Source: JACCVL01 sp038233135 (GTDB lineage Bacteria; Actinomycetota; Actinomycetes; Propionibacteriales; Nocardioidaceae). Taken from it: a stretch of 9,075 nt of DNA. The position numbers were made by a program, and so were the translations under genes. This document shows positions 1 through 6,598 of the stretch, piece by piece (positions within the stretch are counted from its first letter, which is position 1; every line of letters begins with the position of its first letter). The notes under the pieces were generated by a model. It was not told the origin of the DNA. It worked only from the letters and a program-made list of their open reading frames with translations, and did not search any database. The DNA lies in NCBI GenBank assembly GCA_038233135.1, contig JBBSMN010000122.1, positions 1 to 9,075 on the forward strand. Reading direction: 5' to 3'.

Positions 1-68
1 AGGGTGGATCGGCTCATCCCCCCGAGGACGTCGGCGGCCTCGGGGATCGGGTGCAGTAGGCGGGACAT
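1..68 (-). CDS. Excisionase-like HTH protein, N-terminal fragment (cut by window edge)
   Basis: A leftward reading frame starts at the ATG at 68-66 and runs off the left edge; only the first 22 codons are present. They read MSRLLHPIPEAADVLGGMSR followed by Ser-Thr. The pattern I-P-E-A-A-x-x-L-G...S-R-S-T is the first half of the MerR-like/HTH_17 winged-helix domain of small excisionases and similar DNA-binding proteins of actinobacterial integrative elements. A Shine-Dalgarno sequence AAGGAG (84-79 on the minus strand) lies 10 bases upstream of the ATG. The gene diverges from the HTH-integrase unit on the other side of a short control region, a sensible place for a recombination directionality factor. 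Being an excisionase is inferred from this motif and the neighbouring integrase; the C-terminus cannot be seen, so a plain HTH_17 regulator is also possible. Confidence 0.62.
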   Translation of the reverse strand, partial: MSRLLHPIPEAADVLGGMSRST

Positions 69-171
69 TGGTGTCCGTCTCCTTCCGGTCATGTCCCCGC
101 CGGACGCAGGTGGACGATGCTACTGTGACACCTGAATGAGACCTCGATCTAGTGTCAGAAAGGAACGGTTT
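69..171. promoter_or_regulatory. Divergent control region between the excisionase-like gene and the HTH-integrase unit
   Basis: About 100 bases separate the two divergent starts. A 6-bp inverted repeat, TGACAC at 126-131 and GTGTCA at 152-157, has centres 26 bp apart. A related GTGTC lies at 71-75, next to a small palindrome GGACA-TTGG-TGTCC (63-76) that covers the excisionase-like start codon. A possible rightward promoter is GTGACA (125-130) with TAGTGT (150-155) and a rather long 19-bp spacer; each hexamer contains part of one inverted-repeat arm. TAGCAT on the minus strand (122-117) could be a leftward -10, without a clear -35. Operator function is inferred from this arrangement. Confidence 0.4.
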
Positions 172-741
172 GTGGCACACCTACAGGGAAGAGTGATGAC
201 GGTTGAACTCAGCTCCGGCGGTCGGGTGACCTCCTCGCTCGCCAGCGTCCAGAGGATCGGGGACCGGATGGTGCCGTCTCCGATTGAGGTCGACCTGCCG
301 GGGGTGGACGGGCAGCCCCAGTACAGCATGCGGATCGAGGTCCTCGACGGCGTTCCCCGCTGTACGGAAGTAGCGATCAAGCGCATCGAAGGTGGGCGCG
401 AGGTTCGCCAGAAAGACCTTCGAGCGGTCGAGCTCGAGTCCCTGGTCGAGACCTTTGTGGCGGTCTGCTGCTTCGACCCCATCGGCGAGGCGGGGGTGGG
501 CATCTCGGTAAGCACCGAGGAAGGCGTGCGGGCGGGTATGCGGACGATCCGAGAGATCCGGAAAGGGAGCCGTCGGCCCCTCACAGGGGAGCGCAAGCGC
601 CGCATCGCAGACGTCTACAACGCGCAAGAGACCGGAGGAATCGAGGCGGTCGAGAGTGCGTTCACAGTGTCCCGGTCGACCGCCGCTCGGTACATAAAGG
701 CGGCTCGCGAAGCGGGCCTGATCGAGAAGAGGGCCCAGTGA
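172..741 (+). CDS. Hypothetical protein with C-terminal helix-turn-helix, coupled to integrase
   Basis: A protein of 189 aa from the GTG at 172, chosen because GAAAGGA (158-164) sits 7 bases before it. An in-frame ATG at 136 would give 201 aa but has no ribosome site; an ATG at 196 with AGGGAAG (185-191) is also possible. I do not recognise a named family for the first ~130 residues: this part looks mixed alpha/beta, with a hydrophobic stretch L-V-E-T-F-V-A-V-C-C-F near its middle. The last ~50 residues resemble a DNA-binding HTH: an Arg/Lys-rich lead (ERKRRIADVYN), a helix, then V-S-R-S-T-A-A-R-Y-I as recognition helix and A-R-E-A-G-L-I. Similar C-terminal domains occur in proteins of actinobacterial phages and integrative elements. 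Its TGA overlaps the GTG of the integrase (738-741), so the two are probably translationally coupled. A role as regulator of integration/excision is inferred from position only. Confidence 0.7.
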   Translation: MAHLQGRVMTVELSSGGRVTSSLASVQRIGDRMVPSPIEVDLPGVDGQPQYSMRIEVLDGVPRCTEVAIKRIEGGREVRQKDLRAVELESLVETFVAVCCFDPIGEAGVGISVSTEEGVRAGMRTIREIRKGSRRPLTGERKRRIADVYNAQETGGIEAVESAFTVSRSTAARYIKAAREAGLIEKRAQ

Positions 742-1886
742 GCACATCGAAGAGGCGAGGCAATCGCGAAGGCTCCAATCCGGTTCAGCGGAAGGACGGA
801 CGCTGGCATGTGCACGTCCGCTACACCGATGACAACGGGCTCGGAAAGCGAACGACGGTGTACGGGAAGACGGCGACGGAGGCCCGCGACAAGGCGGACG
901 AGGTCCGGGATAGGCTCCGGGCTCACCTGCCCGCGAAGGACAGGAAGGTCACGCTCGCGACGTTCACGACGGACTGGATTGGCTCGACGCTCGCGGCCTC
1001 GGATCGCAAGGCGACCACGAAGGCGATGTACGCGGCGGTCGCGAAGAAGCACATCGTCGGCGCGACGATCGGGACGACGTCGCTCGACAAGCTCAAGCCG
1101 TCACACGTCGAAGCGTGGAAGGTGGAGCTCCAGAAGCGCGGGCTGTCAGAGTCGACGATCCGGTCGGCGTACACGATCCTGCGGGCGATTCTGGACACGG
1201 CCGTCCGAGACGACGCGCTCGCGAAGAATCCAGCGGCGGCGGTAGCTCGTCCGAAGGTGACGAGGAAGGAGGCAGGGCACCTGACGACGGCCCAGGTCAG
1301 GACCCTGCTGGAGAAGGCGGAGAAGAGCCGGTACGCGGTCCTCTTCGAGCTGCTGGTGAACACGGGTCTCCGGCGCGGCGAGGCGCTGGCGCTGACGTGG
1401 TCGGACGTCGACTTCACGAAGAAGCTCATCCGGGTCCGAGGGACGCTCGCTCGCGTCGACGGCGAGCTCATCGTCACCGAGCCGAAGACGGAGAAGTCCA
1501 AGCGGGTAATCCACCTGTCCCCGGCCTCGGAGCGAGTGCTCAAGGCGGTCCGGCTCCGACAGAAGGAGGACCGGCTCCAGGCGGGCTCGGCGTGGGTGCC
1601 GACGAGCTACGTCTTCACGACGGAGGCCGGGGAGCCGTGCGATCCGAGGAACGCGCTCCGGGCGTTAAAGGTAGCTGCGGAGCGGGCGAACCTCCCCGGA
1701 GTCGGCCTGCACACGCTCCGGCACTCTGCGGCGACGGTGATGATCGAGAACAGGGTCCCGCTCAAGGTGGTCTCGGAGATCCTCGGTCACTTCTCGGTCA
1801 GCATCACGGGCGATATCTACGGTCACGTCTCGCCCGACGTCTCTGCTCAGGCGATGGACGCGCTCGGAGCCGCGCTCGACGGGTGA
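738..1886 (+). CDS. int: Tyrosine recombinase (site-specific integrase)
   Basis: A complete 382-aa integrase that would catalyse strand exchange between the element's attP and a chromosomal attB. An N-terminal arm-DNA-binding region (about 12-56, with G-R-W and Y-G-K-T-A-T-E-A-R) is followed by a SAM-like core-binding domain (about 71-160) and a catalytic domain (about 180-375). The active-site set is present: Arg212 in TGLRRGE, a likely beta-hairpin Lys250 in PKTEKSK, His325-x-x-Arg328 in HTLRH, His351 in LGH and the nucleophile Tyr361 in DIYGH. The length is usual for the family, with no frameshift. The GTG start overlaps the upstream stop by 4 bases. The stop lies 97 bases from the 3' end of tRNA-Pro, the usual place for int beside att. 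Codon choice differs from the neighbouring chromosome: in residues 71-110, 7 of 8 Thr codons are ACG and 8 of 9 Ala codons are GCG. Confidence 0.95.
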   Translation: MSTSKRRGNREGSNPVQRKDGRWHVHVRYTDDNGLGKRTTVYGKTATEARDKADEVRDRLRAHLPAKDRKVTLATFTTDWIGSTLAASDRKATTKAMYAAVAKKHIVGATIGTTSLDKLKPSHVEAWKVELQKRGLSESTIRSAYTILRAILDTAVRDDALAKNPAAAVARPKVTRKEAGHLTTAQVRTLLEKAEKSRYAVLFELLVNTGLRRGEALALTWSDVDFTKKLIRVRGTLARVDGELIVTEPKTEKSKRVIHLSPASERVLKAVRLRQKEDRLQAGSAWVPTSYVFTTEAGEPCDPRNALRALKVAAERANLPGVGLHTLRHSAATVMIENRVPLKVVSEILGHFSVSITGDIYGHVSPDVSAQAMDALGAALDG

Positions 1887-1911
1887 TGGTGGTCAAGAAT
1901 GGTGGTCAGGA
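1886..1911 (+). repeat. Two-copy 13-bp tandem repeat, candidate integrase arm-type sites
   Basis: ATGGTGGTCAAGA (1886-1898) is followed directly by ATGGTGGTCAGGA (1899-1911), identical at 12 of 13 positions. The repeat begins at the last base of the integrase stop codon and lies between int and the tRNA target. Tyrosine integrases with an N-terminal arm-binding domain use short direct repeats flanking the core. Position and spacing fit that role, but binding is inferred. Confidence 0.5.
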
Positions 1912-1930
1912 CACCTGCTGGGACGCAAGC

Positions 1931-1962
1931 GAGGCCGCTCCGGATCGTTCCCAAACGGCCTC
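1931..1962. terminator. Hairpin between int and tRNA-Pro, possible terminator
   Basis: GAGGCCG (1931-1937) and CGGCCTC (1956-1962) form a perfect 7-bp stem around an 18-base loop. It lies 45 bases after the integrase stop and 22 bases past the tRNA 3' end on the other strand, so it could end both converging transcripts. No clear T-tract follows on either strand, and the loop is long. It may instead be part of the recombination site. Confidence 0.3.
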
Positions 1963-1983
1963 TGACCTGCGGCTTCTCTTCGG

Positions 1984-2057
<74 letters not shown>

Positions 2058-2152
2058 CCGCTCCAGCGTCGTACGTGCGCCGGAGCATCGGGAACCCTAC
2101 CGGAGCCGCCCGTCGCACCGGCCCGCCGGTCGAGCCGAGACAGATCGGCGGA

Positions 2153-2212
2153 TCGAGTGCCGTGTTATGAGGCACGGCGGGCGGCCTCGGTGCCCCTTAA
2201 CACCGCACTCGA
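2153..2212 (-). terminator. Long inverted repeat after der, probable operon terminator
   Basis: Two 23-base arms (2153-2175 and 2190-2212) are complementary at 20 positions around a 14-base loop. Of the three imperfect positions, one (2170 with 2195) is A-C in a plus-strand RNA but a U-G wobble in a minus-strand RNA, so the fold is slightly better for the der transcript. It begins 30 bases beyond the der stop. A second small hairpin, GGGGAC-GG-GTCCCC (2220-2233), lies between. There is no U-tract, which is common for terminators of high-GC actinobacteria. The rest of the gap between tRNA-Pro and der (2058-2241) shows only a short palindrome ACCGGC-CC-GCCGGT (2117-2130) and no gene. Confidence 0.5.
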
Positions 2213-2241
2213 CCGGCCAGGGGACGGGTCCCCCGCGGGCG

Positions 2242-3582
2242 TCAGCTCCGGCGCTTGCGCTTGTCCCGCGGCCGCTGCTGCAGGTGGATCGGCGTCCCCG
2301 CGAAGCCGAAGTCCTCGCGCAGTCGCCGCTCGATGAAACGCAGGTATGACGTCTCGAGCTTGCCGGAGGTGAACAGGACGAACGTGGGCGGAGCGGTGCT
2401 CGCCTGGGTCGCGAACAAAACCTTCGGCTGCTTGCCCGACCGCACCGGGTGCGGGTGCTCGGCCACCAGCCGGCCGAGGAACGTGTTCAGCGCACCGGTG
2501 GTCACCCGCGTCTCCCAGCCGGCCAGGGCCCGATCGAGCGCCGGCACCAGCCGGACCACGTGCCAGCGGGTCAGTGCGGAGATGTTGACCCGAGGTGCCC
2601 ACTGCACCCTTAGCAGGTCACGCTCGATCTCCCGCTCCAGGTAGTAGCGGCGGTCATCGTCCACCAGGTCCCACTTGTTGAAGGCCACCACCACCGCCCG
2701 CCCGGCCTCGGCGACCATGCCGATCAACCGCTGGTCTTGCTCGGACAGGGTATGGCCGGAGTCGATCAAGACGACCGCCACCTCGGCGCGCTCCAGCGCG
2801 CTCTGCGTACGCAAGCTGGCGTAATACTCGTGACCCGACGCCTCCTTGACCCGCCGACGTACGCCGGCGGTGTCGACGAAGCGCCACTGCCGTCCACCCA
2901 GCTCGATCAGCTCGTCGACGGGGTCGACCGTCGTGCCCGCGACGTCGTCGACCACCACCCGCTCCGACCCGGCGAGAACGTTCAGCAGGCTCGACTTGCC
3001 GACGTTGGGCCGCCCGACGATCGCCACCCGTCGCGGGCCACCGATCTCCTCGTCCGGCTCGCTGGGTGCCGCCGGCAGCGCGTCCAGGATCGCGTCGAGC
3101 AGGTCACCGCTCCCCCGACCATGCAGCGCCGAGACCGCCCGCGGCTCCCCCAGCCCCAGGTTCCACAGCGCGGCCGCCTCGGCCTCCACTCCCTGGCCGT
3201 CGACCTTGTTGGCGGCCAGCACGACGGGTTTGGCGGACCGGCGCAACACCCGTACGACCGCCTCGTCGGTGTCGGTGATCCCCACCGTCGCGTCGACCAC
3301 GAACATCACTGCATCGGCGGCGGCGACAGCGAGCTCCGCCTGCCGGGTGATCAGCTCCGCCATGCCGCGTGCATCCGGATCCCAGCCGCCGGTGTCCACG
3401 ACGGTGAAGGCACGACCGTTCCAGACTGCGTCGTAGGTCACCCGGTCGCGGGTGACGCCCGGCACGTCCTCCACCACCGCCGCGCGGCGCCCGATCAGCC
3501 GGTTGACCAGGGTGGACTTGCCGACGTTCGGCCGCCCCACCACCGCCAGCACCGGCGCCGGGCCGTCGGGCGTGTCGCTCAC
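2242..3582 (-). CDS. der: Ribosome biogenesis GTPase Der (EngA)
   Basis: A 446-aa protein with the two tandem GTPase domains unique to Der, which binds the 50S subunit and is needed for its maturation. Domain 1 has G1 GRPNVGKST (16-24), G3 DTGGW (63-67) and NKVD (125-128). Domain 2 has GRPNVGKSS (190-198), DTAG (237-240) and NKWD (302-305). A KH-like RNA-contacting domain fills about 345-446 and ends in a basic tail (RDKRKRRS). Between the domains lies an acidic linker (about 171-182). The GTG start at 3582 overlaps the cmk stop by 4 bases (GTGA), with GGAAGG 7 bases upstream, so it is coupled to cmk. It is the last protein gene of the leftward operon. All motifs are intact. Confidence 0.97.
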   Translation of the reverse strand: MSDTPDGPAPVLAVVGRPNVGKSTLVNRLIGRRAAVVEDVPGVTRDRVTYDAVWNGRAFTVVDTGGWDPDARGMAELITRQAELAVAAADAVMFVVDATVGITDTDEAVVRVLRRSAKPVVLAANKVDGQGVEAEAAALWNLGLGEPRAVSALHGRGSGDLLDAILDALPAAPSEPDEEIGGPRRVAIVGRPNVGKSSLLNVLAGSERVVVDDVAGTTVDPVDELIELGGRQWRFVDTAGVRRRVKEASGHEYYASLRTQSALERAEVAVVLIDSGHTLSEQDQRLIGMVAEAGRAVVVAFNKWDLVDDDRRYYLEREIERDLLRVQWAPRVNISALTRWHVVRLVPALDRALAGWETRVTTGALNTFLGRLVAEHPHPVRSGKQPKVLFATQASTAPPTFVLFTSGKLETSYLRFIERRLREDFGFAGTPIHLQQRPRDKRKRRS

Positions 3583-4295
3583 CGGGCTACCTTCCGGTCA
3601 GCTGCCGTAGCCCGCTCGACCAGGCCCACGATCTGGTCGACCGCCTCCCGCAACGACAGCTCGGTGGTGTCGATGTCCACGGCGTCGTCGGCGCGGGCGA
3701 GCGGCGAGGCCTGCCGCGAGGAGTCGAGCCGGTCCCGGCGGTCGAGATCGTCGCGGGTCGTGCGGTGCGCCTCGGTCGGGTCGCCCACCTGGGCGCTGCG
3801 TCGCACCGCGCGGGCCGACACGTGGGCGGTCAGGAAGACCTTCACCGTCGCGTCCGGGGCCACCGCCGTGCCGATGTCGCGGCCCTCGACCACGATGCCG
3901 CCTTTGCCCATCAGCTCACGTTGGCGGGTCAGCATCTGGGCACGCACGGCCGGCACCGCGCTGACGGCGCTGACGGCAGCTGTCACCGCCGACCCGCGGA
4001 TCGGACCGGACACGTCGACACCGTCGACGGCGATCGTCGGTGCCTGCGGGTCCGTGCCCAACTCCAGCGCGATCCGCTCCGCGACCTGCGTGACCGCGGC
4101 ATCATCGCCGGGGTCGACACCGGCGATGAGCACCGCCCATGTGATCGCGCGGTACATCGCACCGGTGTCGAGATACCGAAGCCCCAATGCGTTCGCCACC
4201 CCCCGCGCGGTGCTCGACTTGCCCGACCCCGACGGACCGTCGACGGCGACGACCGCCGCATCGAGGCGCTGATGACCGGTGGCTGGGCTCGGCAC
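3579..4295 (-). CDS. cmk: (d)CMP kinase
   Basis: Cytidylate kinase transfers phosphate from ATP to CMP or dCMP in pyrimidine nucleotide synthesis in the cytoplasm. Walker A is GPSGSGKSS (residues 20-28). It is followed by the family motifs Y-L-D-T-G-A-M-Y-R and E-G-R-D-I-G-T, and a lid region with several Arg residues (DRRDRLDSSR). I chose the GTG at 4295 because AGGAG (4307-4303) lies 7 bases upstream, giving 238 aa, near the family norm. The frame is also open to a GTG at 4334 with no ribosome site, which would add 13 residues. From 4295 the gap to the tyrA stop is 50 bases; from 4334 it is 11. The stop overlaps the der start. The cmk-der pair is widely conserved in actinobacteria. Confidence 0.95.
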   Translation of the reverse strand: MPSPATGHQRLDAAVVAVDGPSGSGKSSTARGVANALGLRYLDTGAMYRAITWAVLIAGVDPGDDAAVTQVAERIALELGTDPQAPTIAVDGVDVSGPIRGSAVTAAVSAVSAVPAVRAQMLTRQRELMGKGGIVVEGRDIGTAVAPDATVKVFLTAHVSARAVRRSAQVGDPTEAHRTTRDDLDRRDRLDSSRQASPLARADDAVDIDTTELSLREAVDQIVGLVERATAADRKVAR

Positions 4296-4345
4296 GTGCT
4301 CACTCCTCGTACGGGCCGGCGGCACGGACACCACCGGCGATCACG

Positions 4346-5416
4346 TCAGCGGTGGGCCAACCAGCCACGCGCGACCAGTGCGTCGAGGAGCGTGTCGGCC
4401 GCGGCGGCCTGCACGACGATCTCGACCAGGCCGACGGGGCGGCCCGGGTCGTGGTCGATGCGCAGGTCCTCGACGCTGACGCCCGATTGTCCCGCATCGC
4501 CGAACAGCCGGGCCAGCTCCCCCGGCTGGTCGGGCACGGCGACCACCACCACGGCCTCGGCACGCGCCGGGCCACCGTGCTTGGCGGGGATCCGCCGGGT
4601 GCCGTCGACGCCGCGGCGCAGCATGTCGCCGACCTGCTCGGGCGCCGCGCCGAGCCCGTCGAGCAGCCGGTCGACGTCGGCGCGTACGCCTTGCAGCAGC
4701 TCGGTCAGCGCAGCTGCGTTGGCGGTGACGATCTGGGTCCAGAGCTGGGGGTCGCCGGCAGCGACCCGGGTCACGTCGCGCAGGCCCTGCCCGGACAGTG
4801 CCAGGTGCTCGGCGGGCGCGTCGCCGAGCTGCGCAGCGGTCAGCACCGAAAGCAGGTGCGGCAGGTGGGACACCCGGGCGACGGCGAGGTCGTGCTCTCC
4901 CGGGGCCATGGTGACGACGCTCGCCCCCGTCGCCTGCGCCAGCGCCGTCACGGCGGCGACGGCCTCGACCGTGCTGGCCGGGTGCGGGGTGATGGCCCAG
5001 GACCGGCCCTGGAACAGCTCCGCCGACGCCGCCCACGGCCCGGACAGCTCGCTCCCGGCCATGGGGTGCCCCCCGACGTAGCGGCCCAGCCCGACGGCGC
5101 CGATCGTCGACGTGAGCTCAGCCAGCGGCCCGCCCTTGACGCTGCCGACATCCGTGACCACCGAGGTCTCGAACTCCTGCAGCGCAGCAGCGACGACCCC
5201 GGCAACCTGCCCCGGCGGCACCGCGACCACGATGCAGGCGGGCGCCTCCGGCGACCCCAGCCCGCCGGCGCCACGCTCGGCGGCCACCCGCAGGGCCGAG
5301 CTGCTGCGGTCGCGCAGGCCCACCTCGACGCCGGCCGCGGTGAGCGCCAAGCCGATCGAGGTGCCCACCAGGCCGGTGCCGATGATCAGCACCGGGCCAC
5401 GCACGGCCGGGCTCAC
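4346..5416 (-). CDS. tyrA: Prephenate dehydrogenase with C-terminal ACT domain
   Basis: Oxidises and decarboxylates prephenate to 4-hydroxyphenylpyruvate, the tyrosine precursor, using NAD(P)+. The 356-aa protein starts with a Rossmann fold: GTGLVG (13-18), with Asp36 after the second strand favouring NAD+. TDVGSVK (88-94) and GGHPMAGSE with the likely catalytic His117 follow. A helical dimerisation domain comes next and then an ACT domain (about 285-356, with V-P-D-Q-P-G-E-L-A-R-L-F), which in this family mediates feedback control by aromatic amino acids. The frame is open much further upstream, but that part is an Arg-rich shadow of aroH; the GTG at 5416 overlaps the aroH stop by 4 bases (GTGA) and gives the expected start just before the first beta strand. 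Its neighbour AroH makes its substrate. Confidence 0.95.
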   Translation of the reverse strand: MSPAVRGPVLIIGTGLVGTSIGLALTAAGVEVGLRDRSSSALRVAAERGAGGLGSPEAPACIVVAVPPGQVAGVVAAALQEFETSVVTDVGSVKGGPLAELTSTIGAVGLGRYVGGHPMAGSELSGPWAASAELFQGRSWAITPHPASTVEAVAAVTALAQATGASVVTMAPGEHDLAVARVSHLPHLLSVLTAAQLGDAPAEHLALSGQGLRDVTRVAAGDPQLWTQIVTANAAALTELLQGVRADVDRLLDGLGAAPEQVGDMLRRGVDGTRRIPAKHGGPARAEAVVVVAVPDQPGELARLFGDAGQSGVSVEDLRIDHDPGRPVGLVEIVVQAAAADTLLDALVARGWLAHR

Positions 5417-5799
5417 CTCGGCTGCTCGTCGGTGCGTACGTGGGTCAGGTCGCGGCGCAGGTGCCGGGCGCCGTGCAGGTAGACGTGCGTGACGTCTGCT
5501 CGTGCCAGCTCGGTCTCCACGTGCATCAAGACCCGCACCACCCGCTGCATCGCACCGGTGATGTCGAGCTCGACGGTGCACAGCAGCGGGACGTCCACCA
5601 TGCCGAGGCTGCGCGCGGCGTACGCCGGGAACTCCGAGCGGATGTCGGGGGTGGCGGTGAAGACGATGCTGATGAGGTCGTCCCTGGACAGGTCGTTGCC
5701 GTGCAGCACGGCACGCACCAGCTCTGTGGTGCGCTCGAGCAGGTGTTCGCGCTCGTCGACGTCGAGCTGCGTGGCGCCACGGATCGCGCGGACGGCCAC
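5413..5799 (-). CDS. aroH: Chorismate mutase, AroH type
   Basis: Converts chorismate to prephenate. The 128-aa protein has the size and sequence of the trimeric AroH fold known from Bacillus subtilis, not the helical AroQ fold. The start VRAIRGAT aligns with the B. subtilis N-terminus and carries Arg7. Other active-site equivalents are visible: Phe57 and Arg63 (EFPAYAARSLG), Cys74 and Glu77 (CTVELDITG), Arg89 (VVRVLM) and Tyr107 (HVYLHGA). It starts at GTG 5799, with a purine-rich GAGGGGAG 6 bases upstream. The gene follows the pseudouridine synthase after 31 bases and overlaps tyrA by 4 bases, so two successive steps of tyrosine synthesis are translated together. Confidence 0.96.
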   Translation of the reverse strand: MAVRAIRGATQLDVDEREHLLERTTELVRAVLHGNDLSRDDLISIVFTATPDIRSEFPAYAARSLGMVDVPLLCTVELDITGAMQRVVRVLMHVETELARADVTHVYLHGARHLRRDLTHVRTDEQPR

Positions 5800-5830
5800 C
5801 GCTCACTCCCCTCGTCGATCCACCAGCGGG

Positions 5831-6598
5831 CTACAGCTGCGCCGTGTCGAGCAGCGGGCCCAGCTCGGCGCGGGTCAGCTCACGCATGTCCCCCGGCCGT
5901 AGCGACCCCAGCGTGACGCTACCGACCGCGGTCCTGGTCAGTCGTCTCACGGGGTGACCGACACTGTCCAGCATCCGGCGCACCACCCGGTTGCGTCCCT
6001 CGTGCAGCACCACCTCGACGATGCTCCGGTCACTGTGCGAGGTCCGTACCGTCACCTGGTCGCACACCACCGAGCCGTCGTCCAGCTGTACGCCGGCCAA
6101 CAGCTGCCTGCGGGTCGCCGGCCGCAGCACGCCGTCCACCTCGGCGACATAAGTCTTGGGCACGGCGTACGAGGGATGCGCGAGTCGGTGCGCCAGCTCG
6201 CCGTCGTTGGTGAGCAGCAGCAGACCGTCGGTGTCGGTGTCGAGGCGGCCGACGTGGAACAGCCGTTCGGGCCGGTCGGCGACCAGGTCGCCGATGCTCG
6301 GACGGCCCTCCGGGTCGCTCATCGTGCTGACCACCCCCCGCGGCTTGTTCAGCACCAGATAGACGTGCGGCGTCCGCGGTGGCAGCCGGACCCCGTCGAC
6401 GCGTACGACCGCCCGTGTCGGGTCGACCTTGACCCCAAGACGGGTCACGACTGCGCCGTCCACCTCGACCCGGCCGGCGAGCATCAGCTCCTCGCACTTG
6501 CGCCGGCTGGCGATGCCGGACTGGGCGATCAGCTTGTGCAGGCGCACCAGCCCCGCATCGTCGGGCTCGCCGCCCGGTGCCGGCAACGGGTCAGGCAC
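5831..6598 (-). CDS. rRNA pseudouridine synthase, RsuA/RluB/RluE/RluF family
   Basis: Isomerises a specific uridine of ribosomal RNA to pseudouridine. The 255-aa protein has an N-terminal S4 RNA-binding domain (about 17-60, RLHKLIAQSGIASRRKCEEL) followed by the catalytic domain. Y-L-V-L-N-K-P-R-G-V (80-89) and the signature GRLDTDTDGLL contain the catalytic Asp120. The ending N-R-V-V-R-R-M-L-D-S-V-G-H-P-V is typical of the family. Gene order next to scpB matches the RluB-like member of other actinobacteria, so a 23S target is likely, but the site cannot be told from sequence alone. The frame is open further upstream; the GTG at 6598 is preferred because it overlaps the scpB stop by 8 bases and precedes the S4 domain by a short acidic, proline-rich leader. 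No strong ribosome site is seen, so translation may depend on coupling to scpB. Confidence 0.93.
   Translation of the reverse strand: MPDPLPAPGGEPDDAGLVRLHKLIAQSGIASRRKCEELMLAGRVEVDGAVVTRLGVKVDPTRAVVRVDGVRLPPRTPHVYLVLNKPRGVVSTMSDPEGRPSIGDLVADRPERLFHVGRLDTDTDGLLLLTNDGELAHRLAHPSYAVPKTYVAEVDGVLRPATRRQLLAGVQLDDGSVVCDQVTVRTSHSDRSIVEVVLHEGRNRVVRRMLDSVGHPVRRLTRTAVGSVTLGSLRPGDMRELTRAELGPLLDTAQL

Noticed and set aside
2737..4272. Long plus-strand open frame antisense to der and cmk
   Set aside because: It lies wholly opposite two clear conserved genes, is rich in Arg/Pro/His with no recognisable motif, and is the usual high-GC shadow.
5417..5806. Upstream extension of tyrA giving a 486-aa protein
   Set aside because: The added 130 residues are an Arg/Pro-rich shadow of aroH; tyrA homologues begin just before the Rossmann strand, which fits the GTG at 5416.
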